Assembly (NCBI GenBank): GCA_021464525.1
Contig: JADRCO010000295.1
Location: 1-38,833 of the forward strand
Length of the DNA: 38,833 nucleotides
Origin: Rhizophagus sp. LPA8_4_AMF
Taxonomy: Eukaryota; Glomeromycota; Glomeromycetes; Glomerales; Glomeraceae
Direction: 5' to 3'
A program made the translations under genes and the position numbers. The notes under the pieces are model-generated. The model saw only the letters and a list, made by a program, of their open reading frames with translations, searched no databases and had not been told where the DNA came from. Shown in pieces: positions 1-9,888 of this stretch (its first letter is position 1; every line of letters starts with the position of its first letter).

Positions 1-949
1 AACATCACGAGGTGTATTCGCAGTAATTAACGATGTCAACATATCATTTGTTAAAAGTTTATCTATTGGTGTATTTTCAATCGCTTGTCTACGTCTCTTA
101 ATAACTTCATCCAGTCTTTTATTAATAAATCTTATGTTTTGAAGTAAATTATCTGCTTTATTCTTGAAGAATGGACATAATGTCGTAATAAAGGAGATAC
201 GTTTACATTATAAAAACCCAAAAGATGTTTACGAAGTGCTTGAACCAATTTTACAGAATCATCGACTATTGCTGATAGATTATCAGATTTTTCACCACTG
301 AAAGTATCAAAATAAGCTGCCATTGAATAATATCTTTCCCCAGTTAATAATTTAATAATCACATCATTTGTGTAATGATGAAGCCATGCGGCAAATCTAA
401 TTTATCTTAATTTTCTTTGATAATTTTTTCTTTAAGAAATAACTTATTCCAATAACTTTCCAGCTCGTTGAAAAGTTTGTATGTTTGTCCAATCAATAGC
501 TTCATTAGTAAATTTCGGTGACAAAATAGCTTGTGAAAAAAATTGACGATTATATTTCCACGATTTAAAATTATGATTTGTTAATATTCCTTTCCCGCCA
601 ACTCCCAATTCTTCTAATCCCACACTATCAGGATATCATCCCAACATGTGATTTTTTGTCGAAGGTGTTAAAAGTTTTTCAATATATACTATTCTAGATA
701 AAATTATAGTTCGTCCATTCAAATATGTCACCATATTTCTTGTAATTATAATCGTAAAATTTTTTAATATCTCCTTTAGACCACAAATAGTATTGAGGTA
801 AATTACCAACGAATGAGAATGGAAATGGTCCAAGTAAAGGATTGACACGAGTAAAATATTTGTAATAATATTGTGCCACATCGTTAATATGGTACTTAAA
901 AATAAAAGAAAATCACTAATTTCAAAGTTTTCGAACGACTTCAAGCCAT
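1..949 (-). pseudogene. Cytochrome P450 copy A, broken, 3' part outside window
   Basis: Degenerate first exon of the P450 family seen intact at 2222-3907. The proline-rich hinge, the GDI(F/Y)E segment, the helix segment around MIIKLLTGER and the QAIENTP segment are all recognisable, but they fall in different frames. Right after the ATG at 947-949 a one-base loss changes the frame, so the TM anchor and the hinge (694-879) cannot be read together. Further lesions remove the residues after GDIF and shift the frame near 360-400 and 160-200. The window starts before the I-helix and exon 2 are reached, so the heme region cannot be judged. The family is membrane-anchored heme monooxygenases; this copy is unlikely to make an enzyme. 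Assignment to the family is very safe; the exact number of lesions is not. Confidence 0.85.
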
Positions 950-2221
950 CTTATCGTTTTCTTTTTTTTTTGACTTTTTTTTCTGACAAAGGAACAATAT
1001 TTATATTTCAGAAATGGCGAATTATTATTGTACTTGGTTATTTTTTTATTGGCACGAAAAAAATTAATTATTACATTGTCATTTGACATTTAGTACATTA
1101 AAGTCTTTATATGTTCGTCCCCTTTTTCTATTTGAATTTTTCTAATTACTCAAAATAACAAATAAAGTATGTAGTAATTGTAGTTCCTATTTCGTCAGAC
1201 TCTCATATTTTTAATTATTACATTAGTAAATTGTAGTTTAGATAAAATTAATTAAAAGTAAATTTCTACATTTTAATAAAAAAACGATCGTCATAATACT
1301 TTCTTTTATTTGTATCTACAGTATCTTCATTTTCAAATCGTTCACACGCGTTTCTAAATAAGTATCGTTTATATTATATTATTATTGGACAAGTTATGTA
1401 TAATCTTGAAGATTAAAAGCATTATAGTAATATCAATATGTTCTGTATTATTTATATTACACCAGTTAAAGGTTTTCTTTAACTTTTTTTAAATTTTTGT
1501 TCTGGACGCACTACCTTACAACTTTTACATAAAGATATTGTAAAAAAGATATCCCTAATATTATATTATGCATATATAACCAATCAGATGTTGTGTAACC
1601 CGGAGTAAATTGGGATCGCTGTATGAGTTCGCCACCCTTCTTGCTGCGTCTTGATATCAAAGTTTACGTATACAATTGCAAGTATGATTGATTATGACAA
1701 AAAAAATATATAATAATAATAATAGAAAAATAAAACTGATTCAATAAGCAGAATAATAAATATTTTGCATTGATGAAGTAAACTTGCTAAGAGCCTAAGA
1801 TCTTTGTCAATTTCGATCAAAATGGTAGCTCAGTAAAAGAGTATCGGGTAATTTTCCATGTCAGAAAAATGGTAAGTAAGATAGCGCCAATAAATTAAAG
1901 GTACGTCGGTGAAAATGTTAAAAAAATGATTCACAGTTATTTGGCCGATACATAGACTAAGTCCTGACTTACTAAGTACTTTACTTGATCGATTTATAAA
2001 GTTTTAAATATATCTGATATGACTAAAAATATAAAATAGAAATTTTTATCAATGAATTAACTTTAGTGGGGAAAGTTTAGTATTACATTTTTTCGAAACT
2101 ACTGTAAAATATTATTTGAAGCTTTCAAGAATATAGTTTATGTATCATTTTTAAGAGCTAATAAAATATTGATTATTACATAGCATGATTTTTTTTAAAA
2201 TAATTGCGTCTTATATCAACG
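950..2221. other. Spacer between P450 copies A and B
   Basis: No gene seen. Positions about 983-1025 hold a block also present upstream of copy B (a CTGACAAAGGAAC stretch followed by TTATATTTCAGAAATG), so the 5' flank of the gene was copied along with it. Positions about 1660-2160 match the 3' flank of copies C and D (for example the AGTAAACTTG..AAGAGCCTAAGA segment near 1780). This 3' flank is the version without the MITE found at 5973-6520. An (AAT)n run lies near 1712-1725. The rest is A/T-rich. Confidence 0.6.
983..1025 (-). promoter_or_regulatory. Conserved 5' flank / possible core promoter of P450 copy A
   Basis: This 43-bp block is nearly the same as the block at 3923-3967 upstream of copy B, including an A/T-rich TATA-like stretch (read on the minus strand as TGAAATATAAATATTG) about 40-60 bp before the ATG. 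Conservation between copies whose coding parts have diverged by frameshifts suggests either recent duplication or a retained promoter. The promoter role is inferred. Confidence 0.35.
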
Positions 2222-3907
2222 TCAATTTCTTGGTTTAATCTCAACTAATAATTCGGCACAAGTAATTACACTGCCACTTACAACTTTTAAAGGACTATTC
2301 ATACCTATTTCATATTTTCTATATAATAAAGCAATCAAACAAACTAATTCAATCATCGCTAACTTTCTTCCTGGACATATTCTTAATCCTCCACCGAACA
2401 TGAGAAATGAAAGTTTCTTTGACTCGAAACCTTCAGCCATCCATCTATCAGGATTAAATTTATCAGGATCTTCCCAATAATCTTTATTATAATGAATAGC
2501 ATCAGCATTGATTCGAAACATTGTCCCGGCTGGCCATTCATATCCTGCTATTTCATCAGGTTTATCAATTGATCTTACAATAAAAGGTATAACTGCGAGA
2601 ACACGAGAGACTTCCTTTACAATTGCTTTACAGTATTTTAACTCTTGAATATCATTTTCAGTTATCGGACGTGTTTTATCACCTTGGAATATTCTATCAA
2701 TTTCTTCTATCATTTTCTTTTTCACATCCGGATTATGTGCAATATGATATATTACGAACGAAATCGTATTTACTGTCTAAATAAAAAAAATGAAAATTTA
2801 GTGTAATTTCAGGCAAAGGTTCAGCATTTTTTAGAATTTACTTACTGTATCAGTTCCAGCAAGAAATCCATCAAAAATAACACCACAAATTTCAGAATCA
2901 GTCATAGGTTTGTTCAAAGCTTCACCACCAGCAGGTTTGGTATAATTAACATCACGAGGTGTATTCGCAGTAATTAACGATGTCAACATATCATTTGTTA
3001 AAGGTTCATCCAATGGTGTATTTTCAATTGCTTGTCTACGTCTCTTAATAATTTCATCCAGTCTTTTATTAATAAATCTTATGTTTTGAAGTAAATCATC
3101 TGCTTGATTCTTAAAAAATGGAATATAATGTCGTAAGAAAGGAGATACGTTTATAAATAATATAAACCCTAAAACATGTTTACGAAGTGCTTGAACTAAT
3201 TTTACAGAATCCTCGACTATTGCTGATGGATGATCAGATTTTTCATCACTGAGAGTATCAAAATAAGCTGCCATTGAATAAGATCTTTCCCCAGTTAACA
3301 ATTTAATAATCATATCATTTGTGTATTGATTAAACCATGCAGTAAAATCCAATTTATTTTTATTTTCTTTGATAATTTCTTCTTTAAGAAATAACTTATT
3401 CCAGTAACCTTCCAGCTCGTCAAAAAGTCGATTTGTCCAATCAATAGCTTCATTAGTAAATTTCGGTGACAAAATAGCTTGTGAGAAAAACTGGCGATTA
3501 TATTTCCACGATTTAAGATCTTGATTTAATAATATTCCTTTTCCTTCAATTCCCAATTCTTCTAATCCCTCGCTATCAGGATATTTTACCATGTATAAAT
3601 TTTTTGTCGAAGGTGTTAAAAGCTTTTCAATATATTCTGTTCTAGATAAAATTATAACTCGTCCATTCAACTGAACCTCGTATATGTCACCATATTTCTT
3701 GTGGTTATATTCATAAAATAATTTTGTATCTCCTTTAGACCACAAATAGTATTGTGGTAAATTACCAACGAATGGGAATGGAAATGGCCCAGGTAAAGGA
3801 TTGACACGAGTAAAATATTTGTAATAATAATGTGCCACATAGATAGTTAATATGGTACTTAAAAATAAAAGAAAATCATCAATTCCGGACGATTTCAAAT
3901 CCATCAT
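2222..3907 (-). CDS. Cytochrome P450 copy B (intact, two exons)
   Basis: Heme-thiolate monooxygenase, 538 aa, probably anchored in the ER membrane; substrate unknown. Exon 1 is 3907-2846, intron 2845-2777 (69 bp, GTAAGT..TTTAG, phase 0), exon 2 is 2776-2222. The splice restores the I-helix oxygen-activation motif AGTDTT (residues 350-355) across the junction. Residues 12-29 form an N-terminal membrane anchor, followed by a proline-rich hinge PLPGPFPFPFVGN (37-49). The K-helix ExxR is E409/R412, NPDRW lies near 462, and the heme-binding FGGGLRICPG has the cysteine ligand at residue 488. The start is one of two adjacent ATGs at 3907 and 3904, matching the start of copies D and G. Compared with copies D and G it lacks three residues after the YEI segment near the C terminus (DLVD in the others, G here). 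All key motifs are present, so it is probably functional. I do not assign a CYP family. Confidence 0.93.
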
Positions 3908-3922
3908 TTTTTTTTTGTTTTT

Positions 3923-3967
3923 TCTGACAAAGGAACGTATATAATTTATATTTCAGAAATGCTGAAT
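3923..3967 (-). promoter_or_regulatory. Possible core promoter of P450 copy B
   Basis: A TATA-like A/T stretch (3938-3953) lies 30-45 bp before the ATG, inside a block shared with the flank of copy A (983-1025). Homology to copy A stops at GAATTAT (about 3967), just before a CCCTGTAAAAAA motif that resembles the ends of the fold-back family at 4932 and 25898. Promoter role is inferred from position and conservation. Confidence 0.35.
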
Positions 3968-3974
3968 TATCGTG

Positions 3975-4450
3975 CCCTGTAAAAAATTTTCTGGGAAAAA
4001 ATCCGATAAATGATCATTTTTATATTAATTTTCTAAAAAAATTTTTTATAAGGGTTTCAAATCGTAACTATTCAAACAATAATATCTACAAATTTCATTC
4101 ACAGAATCGCTGTGGGAAACTTTAAGTCAGAGAATTATCAGTTTAATAAGTAATCTATACTAAAATTAGTTTATTATCAGATAATAAAATAAGTAAATAT
4201 ATCCGATATTACATATGACCATATATAGCAATAATTTTATAGTTATCCGATAGTATTATATTGCATAATCGGATAACTATAAAATTTTGCTACATGATCT
4301 ACATGATTATAGAGGCCTCTCGGATATAAATTTATCCGATAGAAAATAATTACTTATTACAGGTAAATGATTAGCTGAATAAGCCGATAATCATTTACCC
4401 TCCATAAGTAAAAATAATGTTATTCACTCTTTTCCATCGGATAACTATGT
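3975..4450. repeat. Fold-back region rich in TATCCGAT motifs
   Basis: At least eight copies of an (A/T)TCCGAT or ATCGGAT motif occur in both orientations (near 4000, 4203, 4247, 4268, 4320, 4340, 4383 and 4437). Two near-perfect inverted arms of about 26 bp face each other at 4229-4254 and 4267-4292. A second pair of 12-bp arms (GGTAAATGATTA / TAATCATTTACC) lies near 4361-4399. The left side begins CCCTGTAAAAAATTTT. I could not find a matching right terminus, so this may be a decayed non-autonomous transposon or several overlapping hairpins. Confidence 0.5.
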
Positions 4451-4925
4451 AATATACTAGAAAAACGGAACCGTTAAAGTCCGTCGCGCTTATTTACTCG
4501 GTATCTTTTTTTATTAAAAAAAATTGGTTAAAAATACGTAACACCAAATAAAATAAGCAGTGTTACAAAATCATTAGTAAAAAGGTGATGCATAATCAAA
4601 AAAGGAAAAAACAGGGATAATTAGTGAGGTGACGTTAGCGGATGGACAGAAGGAAAATTTCATGGGTTAATCCAAAATCATTAATTCGTTATAAGTGCTC
4701 TACAATAGAAAGTCCTTCGCTGCGCTCGGACAATAATAAATATTATTCACAGATTCTTTTAATATTAACTATAAACAGATTAACTGATTTATTCGTTCAA
4801 CCAATCAGGAAATTTGCAGAGAATTTCATGTGGAACCATCATGGAAATTCCAAGTGGAGCCAATATTTTCCGAATACCCTGTGACGAGTGGATTCACAGA
4901 GTTTAACGTCGTCACACTATCAGGT
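4451..4925. other. Unassigned spacer
   Basis: No recognisable gene. An 80-codon open frame at 4642-4884 begins with ATG but has no motif I know and no homologous copy in the window; it is treated as chance. Confidence 0.4.
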
Positions 4926-5192
4926 GCCCTATAAAAAAAAATGTCCGGAAATTGTAGCTAAAAACATCCGGAAAATGTCCGTGTGTCCGGAAAACGTCCA
5001 GAAAATTGCAATATTCCGGACACTTTCTGGACGCTGGGCCTGAACCCTCCTAGACATTTTCTGGACATTTTCCGGGAAATGGAAATTTTTCAACGTCCGG
5101 AATATTGCAATATTCTGGACATATTCCAGACAAATGAACATTTTCCGGACGTTTTTAGCTACAATTTCCGGACATTCTTTTTTTATAGGGGT
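4926..5192. mobile_element. Fold-back MITE with CCCTATAAAAAAA ends and TGTCCGGA repeats
   Basis: Both ends carry the same sequence in inverted orientation: CCCTATAAAAAA, then ATGTCCGGAAATTGTAGCTA, then AAAAC.TCCGGAAAATGT. The imperfect arms extend at least about 90 bp and leave a centre near 5035-5060. Inside, TCCGGA and its variants recur many times in both orientations. GTG flanks both sides (left before CCCTATA at 4932, right after TATAGGG), which fits a 3-bp target-site duplication. There is no transposase, so it is a non-autonomous element. Frames that appear open inside it come from the repeat structure, not from genes. The element at 25898-26165 shares the same ends. Confidence 0.75.
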
Positions 5193-5966
5193 GATTTGTA
5201 AAATATTATATCTTTCTATTATATTAGATTATAATATATTATGTTACTCACCTATCGGATACCTTGACTTATACTATTAATATATCATATCTCACGATCT
5301 AACCACTGTACTATCTAATTTTTTTTTATAATTACCTAGATTATATTTTATTTATTCTTAAGCCGCATAAAAAAAAATTTATATTATAGTAAAAAGGAAC
5401 AAATATTCGTTCTACATTAATATACCTTTAACTAGTACTATTATACTGTGTTATTAATAATTTATTGAATTCTGCAGTAACATCTGCGGATGAATTCCAC
5501 GTATTCCCTATAGAATTCTACGAATTTCCAATGAAATTTTATGATATAAGGAAATCTTGGAAATCCACATATTTCTATTATGAAATGTGTGGTTTCATAC
5601 GGATACTTGTCCACACAATTCGATGTGTAGAATTCCACGTGTTTCCAAACTAACCTACATGGTTTTGGGTGGATCGATCTACCTAAAAATTTCCTGATGA
5701 CTTCTTGTTGGCTCTTGATATCAAAGTTTACATAATTATCAGTACAATCCACTAGTATATACATATTTACTTTTGATTAGTTATGGTCAGTAAAAACAGA
5801 ATTTACCGTACAAACAAAAGAAAACAATAATAATAATAACAAAAAGAATAAATAAAAAATAAAACTGACTCAATAAGCAAAATAATAAAAAATTTTTGCA
5901 CAAAGTAAACTTGCCAAGAGCCTAAGATATTTGCCAATGTCAATATCAAAATGAAAACTCAGTAAA
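5193..5966. other. Spacer with 3' flank shared with copy B
   Basis: Positions about 5462-5680 are unusually rich in GAATTC(C/T)A-type words, giving overlapping open frames on both strands but no convincing gene. From about 5713 the sequence matches the 3' flank of copy B near 1655-1850 (TTGATATCAAAGTTTAC, an AAT-rich run, then AGTAAACTTGCCAAGAGCCTAAGA). This marks the edge of the duplicated unit that contains copy C. Confidence 0.5.
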
Positions 5967-5972
5967 AGTGTA

Positions 5973-6520
5973 TCGAGTTTCAACCTGGTCATATGACAGA
6001 TTTCAAACTTTTTAATTTATTTTTGAAAGAGATATTTGTGTTTTATAATTTATACAATAGGAACTGCATTCAATATAGGGTGATTCAACTATAAACTATT
6101 TCATTAATTGAATATAAAAAAAATAGGGTATAATCCTATTCAGATTGAATTTTCATTATATCACTGTTCGAAGTGATGTGATGTGAATTTGCGACTCGGA
6201 AATTTTCAATACATTTATTCATTTTTATCAAGTTTAAAGTGTGATTGTGAAATTTCTGTCAGATTATATTTTAATCTATTCCTATAAAAACATTTTTGGT
6301 TTACACTTTTATTTCTGATATTAAATTATTCACATTTCATTATATAATATGAAGAATGTCATTTTCATCTTTAAGCGGAAAGTTCAAATTCATTAAATTA
6401 TTTATCGTATTGTGTTCATAGGATATCTCAAAAAAAAAAAATGCCCTTTTTATTAATTAAATGTGTGCATGATTGTCAAGATAATTATGATTATCTGTCA
6501 GATGACCAGGTTAAAACTCT
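5973..6520. mobile_element. MITE with 27-bp terminal inverted repeats inside a duplicated flank
   Basis: Terminal inverted repeats lie at 5975-6001 (GAGTTTCAACCTGGTCATAT...) and 6493-6519, and match at 25 of 27 positions. The direct repeat AGTGTA occurs at 5967-5972 and 6521-6526, immediately outside a 548-bp body, and is a candidate 6-bp target-site duplication. The homologous flank beside copy B (about 1825-1910) runs straight from GAGTATCG into GTAATTTTCCATGTC without the insert, so it acts as an empty site. The body is A/T-rich with no open frame of note. The superfamily is not certain. Confidence 0.82.
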
Positions 6521-7333
6521 AGTGTAAATTTTCATGTCGGGAAATTGGTAAGTAAAATGACGCCAATAAAAGGCATGTCGGTAAAAGGGTTAAAAAAATA
6601 ATTTGTAATGCAATGCGAATCAGATCCACACTATTTGTAATTCCAGCCAGAACTATGCTTCTTAATCCGGGTAAAACTTAGCAGAAACTTATGATTTTAT
6701 GACAACACTTTCACTATAGTACAACACAATGAATTGTACACGATGTTGGGCCATCCTTAACCTGATCACCCCATTCGACCGATCAACAAAGATTCTAACT
6801 TTACATTCCATGTCTCAAGTGCTAGGTTATATCCTCCATGGTCCGCCCATGGTTTCAACCCATGTCCGTGATATACTTTGACTTGTCATGCTGTGTGTGT
6901 CATAGACAAAAATACCCGCATGCTAATTAATTGTAATCCAACATTTATTATTATTATAAATGATAATCCTTTTTGTCATGTACATTTATGTCTGTGATTA
7001 CTCTTATCAGGTATGGACATTTATATCTGCAAGCAATACTTGTTGATGATGCTTCTTAACGAAACAACGGTTTAGTCACGTGGTTTTACCGTTGACGTTG
7101 TTTTACTTGGTCATGTTTTATAAAGATAATTTCAAATATATTCAGAACTATAATAGAAAATTTTATCAAAGAATTAACTTAGTAGGAAAAGTTTAGTAAT
7201 CCATTTTTCCGAAACTACTGTAAAATCATGTTATTTGAAGCTTTAAAACATAATTTATGTATCATTTTTAAGAGCTGATTATTACACAGTAAGATTTTCT
7301 TTAAAACAATTATGTCTTATAATTACATGAACG
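6521..7333. other. 3' flank of copy C with a second, unidentified insertion
   Basis: Positions 6527-6600 continue the flank shared with copy B (GGTAAGTAA.ATGACGCCAATAAA). From about 6605 to about 7105 the two flanks differ, with about 500 bp here replacing about 75 bp beside copy B. The homology resumes near 7110-7230 (TTATAAAG..., then the AATTAACTTAGTAGG.AAAGTTTAG segment). The extra segment has no gene and no inverted termini that I could define. Confidence 0.45.
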
Positions 7334-9015
7334 TCAATTTTTTAGTTTAATTTCAACAAATAATTCAGTACAAGCAATTATACCGCCACTTATAACTTTT
7401 AAAGGAGCATTCATATCTACTAGATCAATTTCATATTTTCTATATAATAGAGCAATCAAACAAACTAATTTGATCATTGCCAACTTTCTTCCTGGACATA
7501 ATCTTAATCCTCCACCGAACATGAGAAATGAAAGTTTCTTTGACTCGAAACCATCAGCCGTCCATCTATCAGGATTAAATTTATCAGGTTCTTCCCAATA
7601 ATCATTATAATGAATAGCATCAGCATTGATTCGAAACATTGTCCGGCTGGCCATTTATATCCTGCTATTTCATCAGGTTTATTAATACATCTTGTAAACG
7701 AAGGTAGAACTGTGAAAACACGAGAGACTTCTTTTACAATTGCTTCGCAGTATTTTAATTTTTGAAAATTATTTTCAGTGATTGGGCGTGTTTTATCACC
7801 TTGGAATAATCTATCAATTTCTTCTATCATTTTCTTTTTCACGTCCGGATTATGTGCAAGATAATATATAACGAACGAGATTGTAAATAAAAAAATGAAA
7901 ATTTAGTGTAATTTCAGGCTAAGATTCAGCATTTCTTTTAAATTTACTTAGTGTATCAGCTCCACCAAGAAATCCATCAAAAATAATACCACGAATTTCA
8001 GGATCAGTCATAGGTCCGTTCAAAGCTTCACCACCAACAGTTTTGGTATGATTAACATCACGAGTTGTATTTGCAGTAATTAACGATGTCAACATATCAT
8101 TTGTTAAAGGTTTATCCAATGGTGTATTTTCAATTGCTTGTCTACGTCTCTCTACGTCTCTTAATAATTTCATCCAGTCTTTTATTATTAAATCTTAAAT
8201 TTAAAAGTAAATCATCTGCTTTATTCTTAAAAAATGGAATATGATGTCGTAAGAAAGGAGTACGTACACAAACGTTATAAAACCCAAAAGATGTTTACGA
8301 AGTGCTTGAACCAATTTTACAGAATCATCGACTATTGCTGATGGATGATCAGATTTTTCATCACTGAGAGTATCAAAATAAGCTGTCATTGAATAAGACC
8401 TTTCCCCAGGTAACAATTTAATAATCATATCGTTTGTGTATTGATTAAACCATGCAGTAAATCCAATTTATTTTTATTTTCTTTGATAATTTCTACTTTA
8501 AGAAATAACTTATTCTAATAACCTTCCAGCTCGTCAAAAAGTCGGTTTGTCCAATCAATAGTTCATTAGTAAATTTCGGTGACAAAATAGCTTATGAGAA
8601 AAACTGGCGATTACATTTCCATGATTTAAGATCTTGATTTAACGATATTCCTTTTCCTTCAATTCCCAATTCTCTTAATCCCTCACTATCAGGAAATCTC
8701 ATCACATGTGAATTTTTTGTCGAAGGCGCTAAAAGTTTTTCAATATACTCTATTTTAGATAAAACTATAGTTCGTCTATTCAAATGAACCTCGTACATAT
8801 CACCATATTTCTTGTAATTACATCCATAAAATTCTTTGATATTTCCTTTAGACCACAAATAGTATTGAGGTAAATTACCAACGAAAAATGGCCCAGGTAA
8901 AGGATTGACACGAGCAAAATATTGTAATAATAATGTGCCACATAAATAGTTAATGTGGTACTTAAAAATAAAAGAAAATCACTAATTTCAAAATTTTCTA
9001 ATAATTTAAAACCTT
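7334..9015 (-). pseudogene. Cytochrome P450 copy C, broken at start, splice sites and frame
   Basis: This copy is the full length of the two-exon P450 but cannot be expressed as one. The position of the ATG reads AAG (9013-9015). A one-base loss and a deletion disturb the hinge near 8880-8925. A perfect 10-bp tandem duplication (TCTACGTCTC at 8141-8160) shifts the frame. The intron donor is CTAAGT instead of GTAAGT (changed base 7951). About 11 bp containing the acceptor AG are missing near 7880-7885. In exon 2 one base is lost in the WPAGT segment near 7644, splitting it into two frames, and one codon is missing in HYNKDYW. The heme segment FGGGLRLCPGRKLA itself is still perfect, which points to recent loss. 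Flanking DNA is shared with copies B and D. Confidence 0.9.
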
Positions 9016-9353
9016 TTCTTTAGTTTTTTTGACCAAAAAAATAATTTTCAGTTTAATTAGTTATATTTCAAAAATGTGTACGATATAAAAATAGAACTAA
9101 TAAATCGCCGTTCATGGTTGGGTGTAACTAAATTGGGTAAGCTTTAAGTCAATCAAGCGTAGAACGTAAAATCGAGAACATTGAAAGAAATGCTTATTAA
9201 GTAATCTCATACTAAAATTAGTTCATGATCTCTCTTCAATTATAACAAAACAAGTAAATATACATAATATTAGTCCCAGATTCTTTTTAATATACTATAT
9301 ACAGTTTAATTGATTTATTCGTAATATTAAAGCACGTGTTGAGTTTTACAATG
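9016..9353. other. 5' flank of copy C and spacer to copy D
   Basis: No gene seen. Near 9030-9075 a weakened version of the conserved 5' block (TTATATTTCAAAAATG) is visible. An E-box-like CACGTG lies near 9333. Confidence 0.4.
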
Positions 9354-9537
9354 CAAGTCAAACCTCCATATAATCACATCCTATATAATAACGCCTCTTT
9401 ATAAGCACCTCATTTTTGCTAACCTACTTACCTACATATCATTTTATTAGTAAATTTGACCTTTATATAGCCATACCTCTATACAATCACTAATTTTTTG
9501 GCAGAACCGATTGAGTGATTATATGAAGGTCTGACTG
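9354..9537. mobile_element. Small Tc1/pogo-like MITE
   Basis: The left end CAAGTCAAACCTCCATATAA and the inverted right end CAGTCAGACCTTCATATAAT are the same sequence with a few changes, and both continue with TCAC. The arms continue more weakly inward, with CCTCTTTATA.. opposite the (CC/GG)TATGGCTATATA.. side. TA follows the right end (9538-9539) as expected for a TA target site; the left TA is not preserved. The 184-bp body has no coding capacity. The end CAGTCARACC resembles those of pogo/Tc1-type elements by general form; the superfamily is inferred. Confidence 0.6.
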
Positions 9538-9888
9538 TAGTACTACTGTATGCATAATTACTTATGATCGGTAAATCAGGATTGTATTTTATTAATCAAA
9601 TATTTACCAAACAAAAATAAAATAAAATAAAATACAATAAAAACAAACTAAATAATAATAAATTTCGAGTAAACTTGCTATCTTTGTCAATTTCGGTATC
9701 AAAATAGTAATTCGATAAAGGGTAGTTCATTAAGGGAAATTGTAGTATTACACTTTCCCGAAACTACTGTGGAATGTTGCTTGAAGCTTTAAAGAACTTA
9801 ATTTACGTATCATTTAAAGAAATAATAAAATGTTTATTACATAGTAAAATTTTAAAAAATTATTAAAGTATCTTTATAATTATAAGAA

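Noticed and set aside
1823-1850. TGGTAGCTCAGT, like the D-arm box of a tRNA
   Set aside because: No matching acceptor stem or T-arm (GGTTCGA) follows at the right distance, and the same segment in the paralogous flank (5959) has changed; it is part of the duplicated spacer.
4642-4884. 80-codon ATG frame (MDRRKISWVNPK...)
   Set aside because: No known motif, no homologous copy, no splice or promoter support; plausible by chance.
4929-5201. Overlapping open frames on both strands
   Set aside because: They are produced by the TCCGGA inverted repeats of the fold-back element.
5462-5764. Open frames of up to 100 codons on both strands
   Set aside because: They are made by repeated GAATTC(C/T)A words; mirror-like frames on the two strands indicate repeat structure, not coding.
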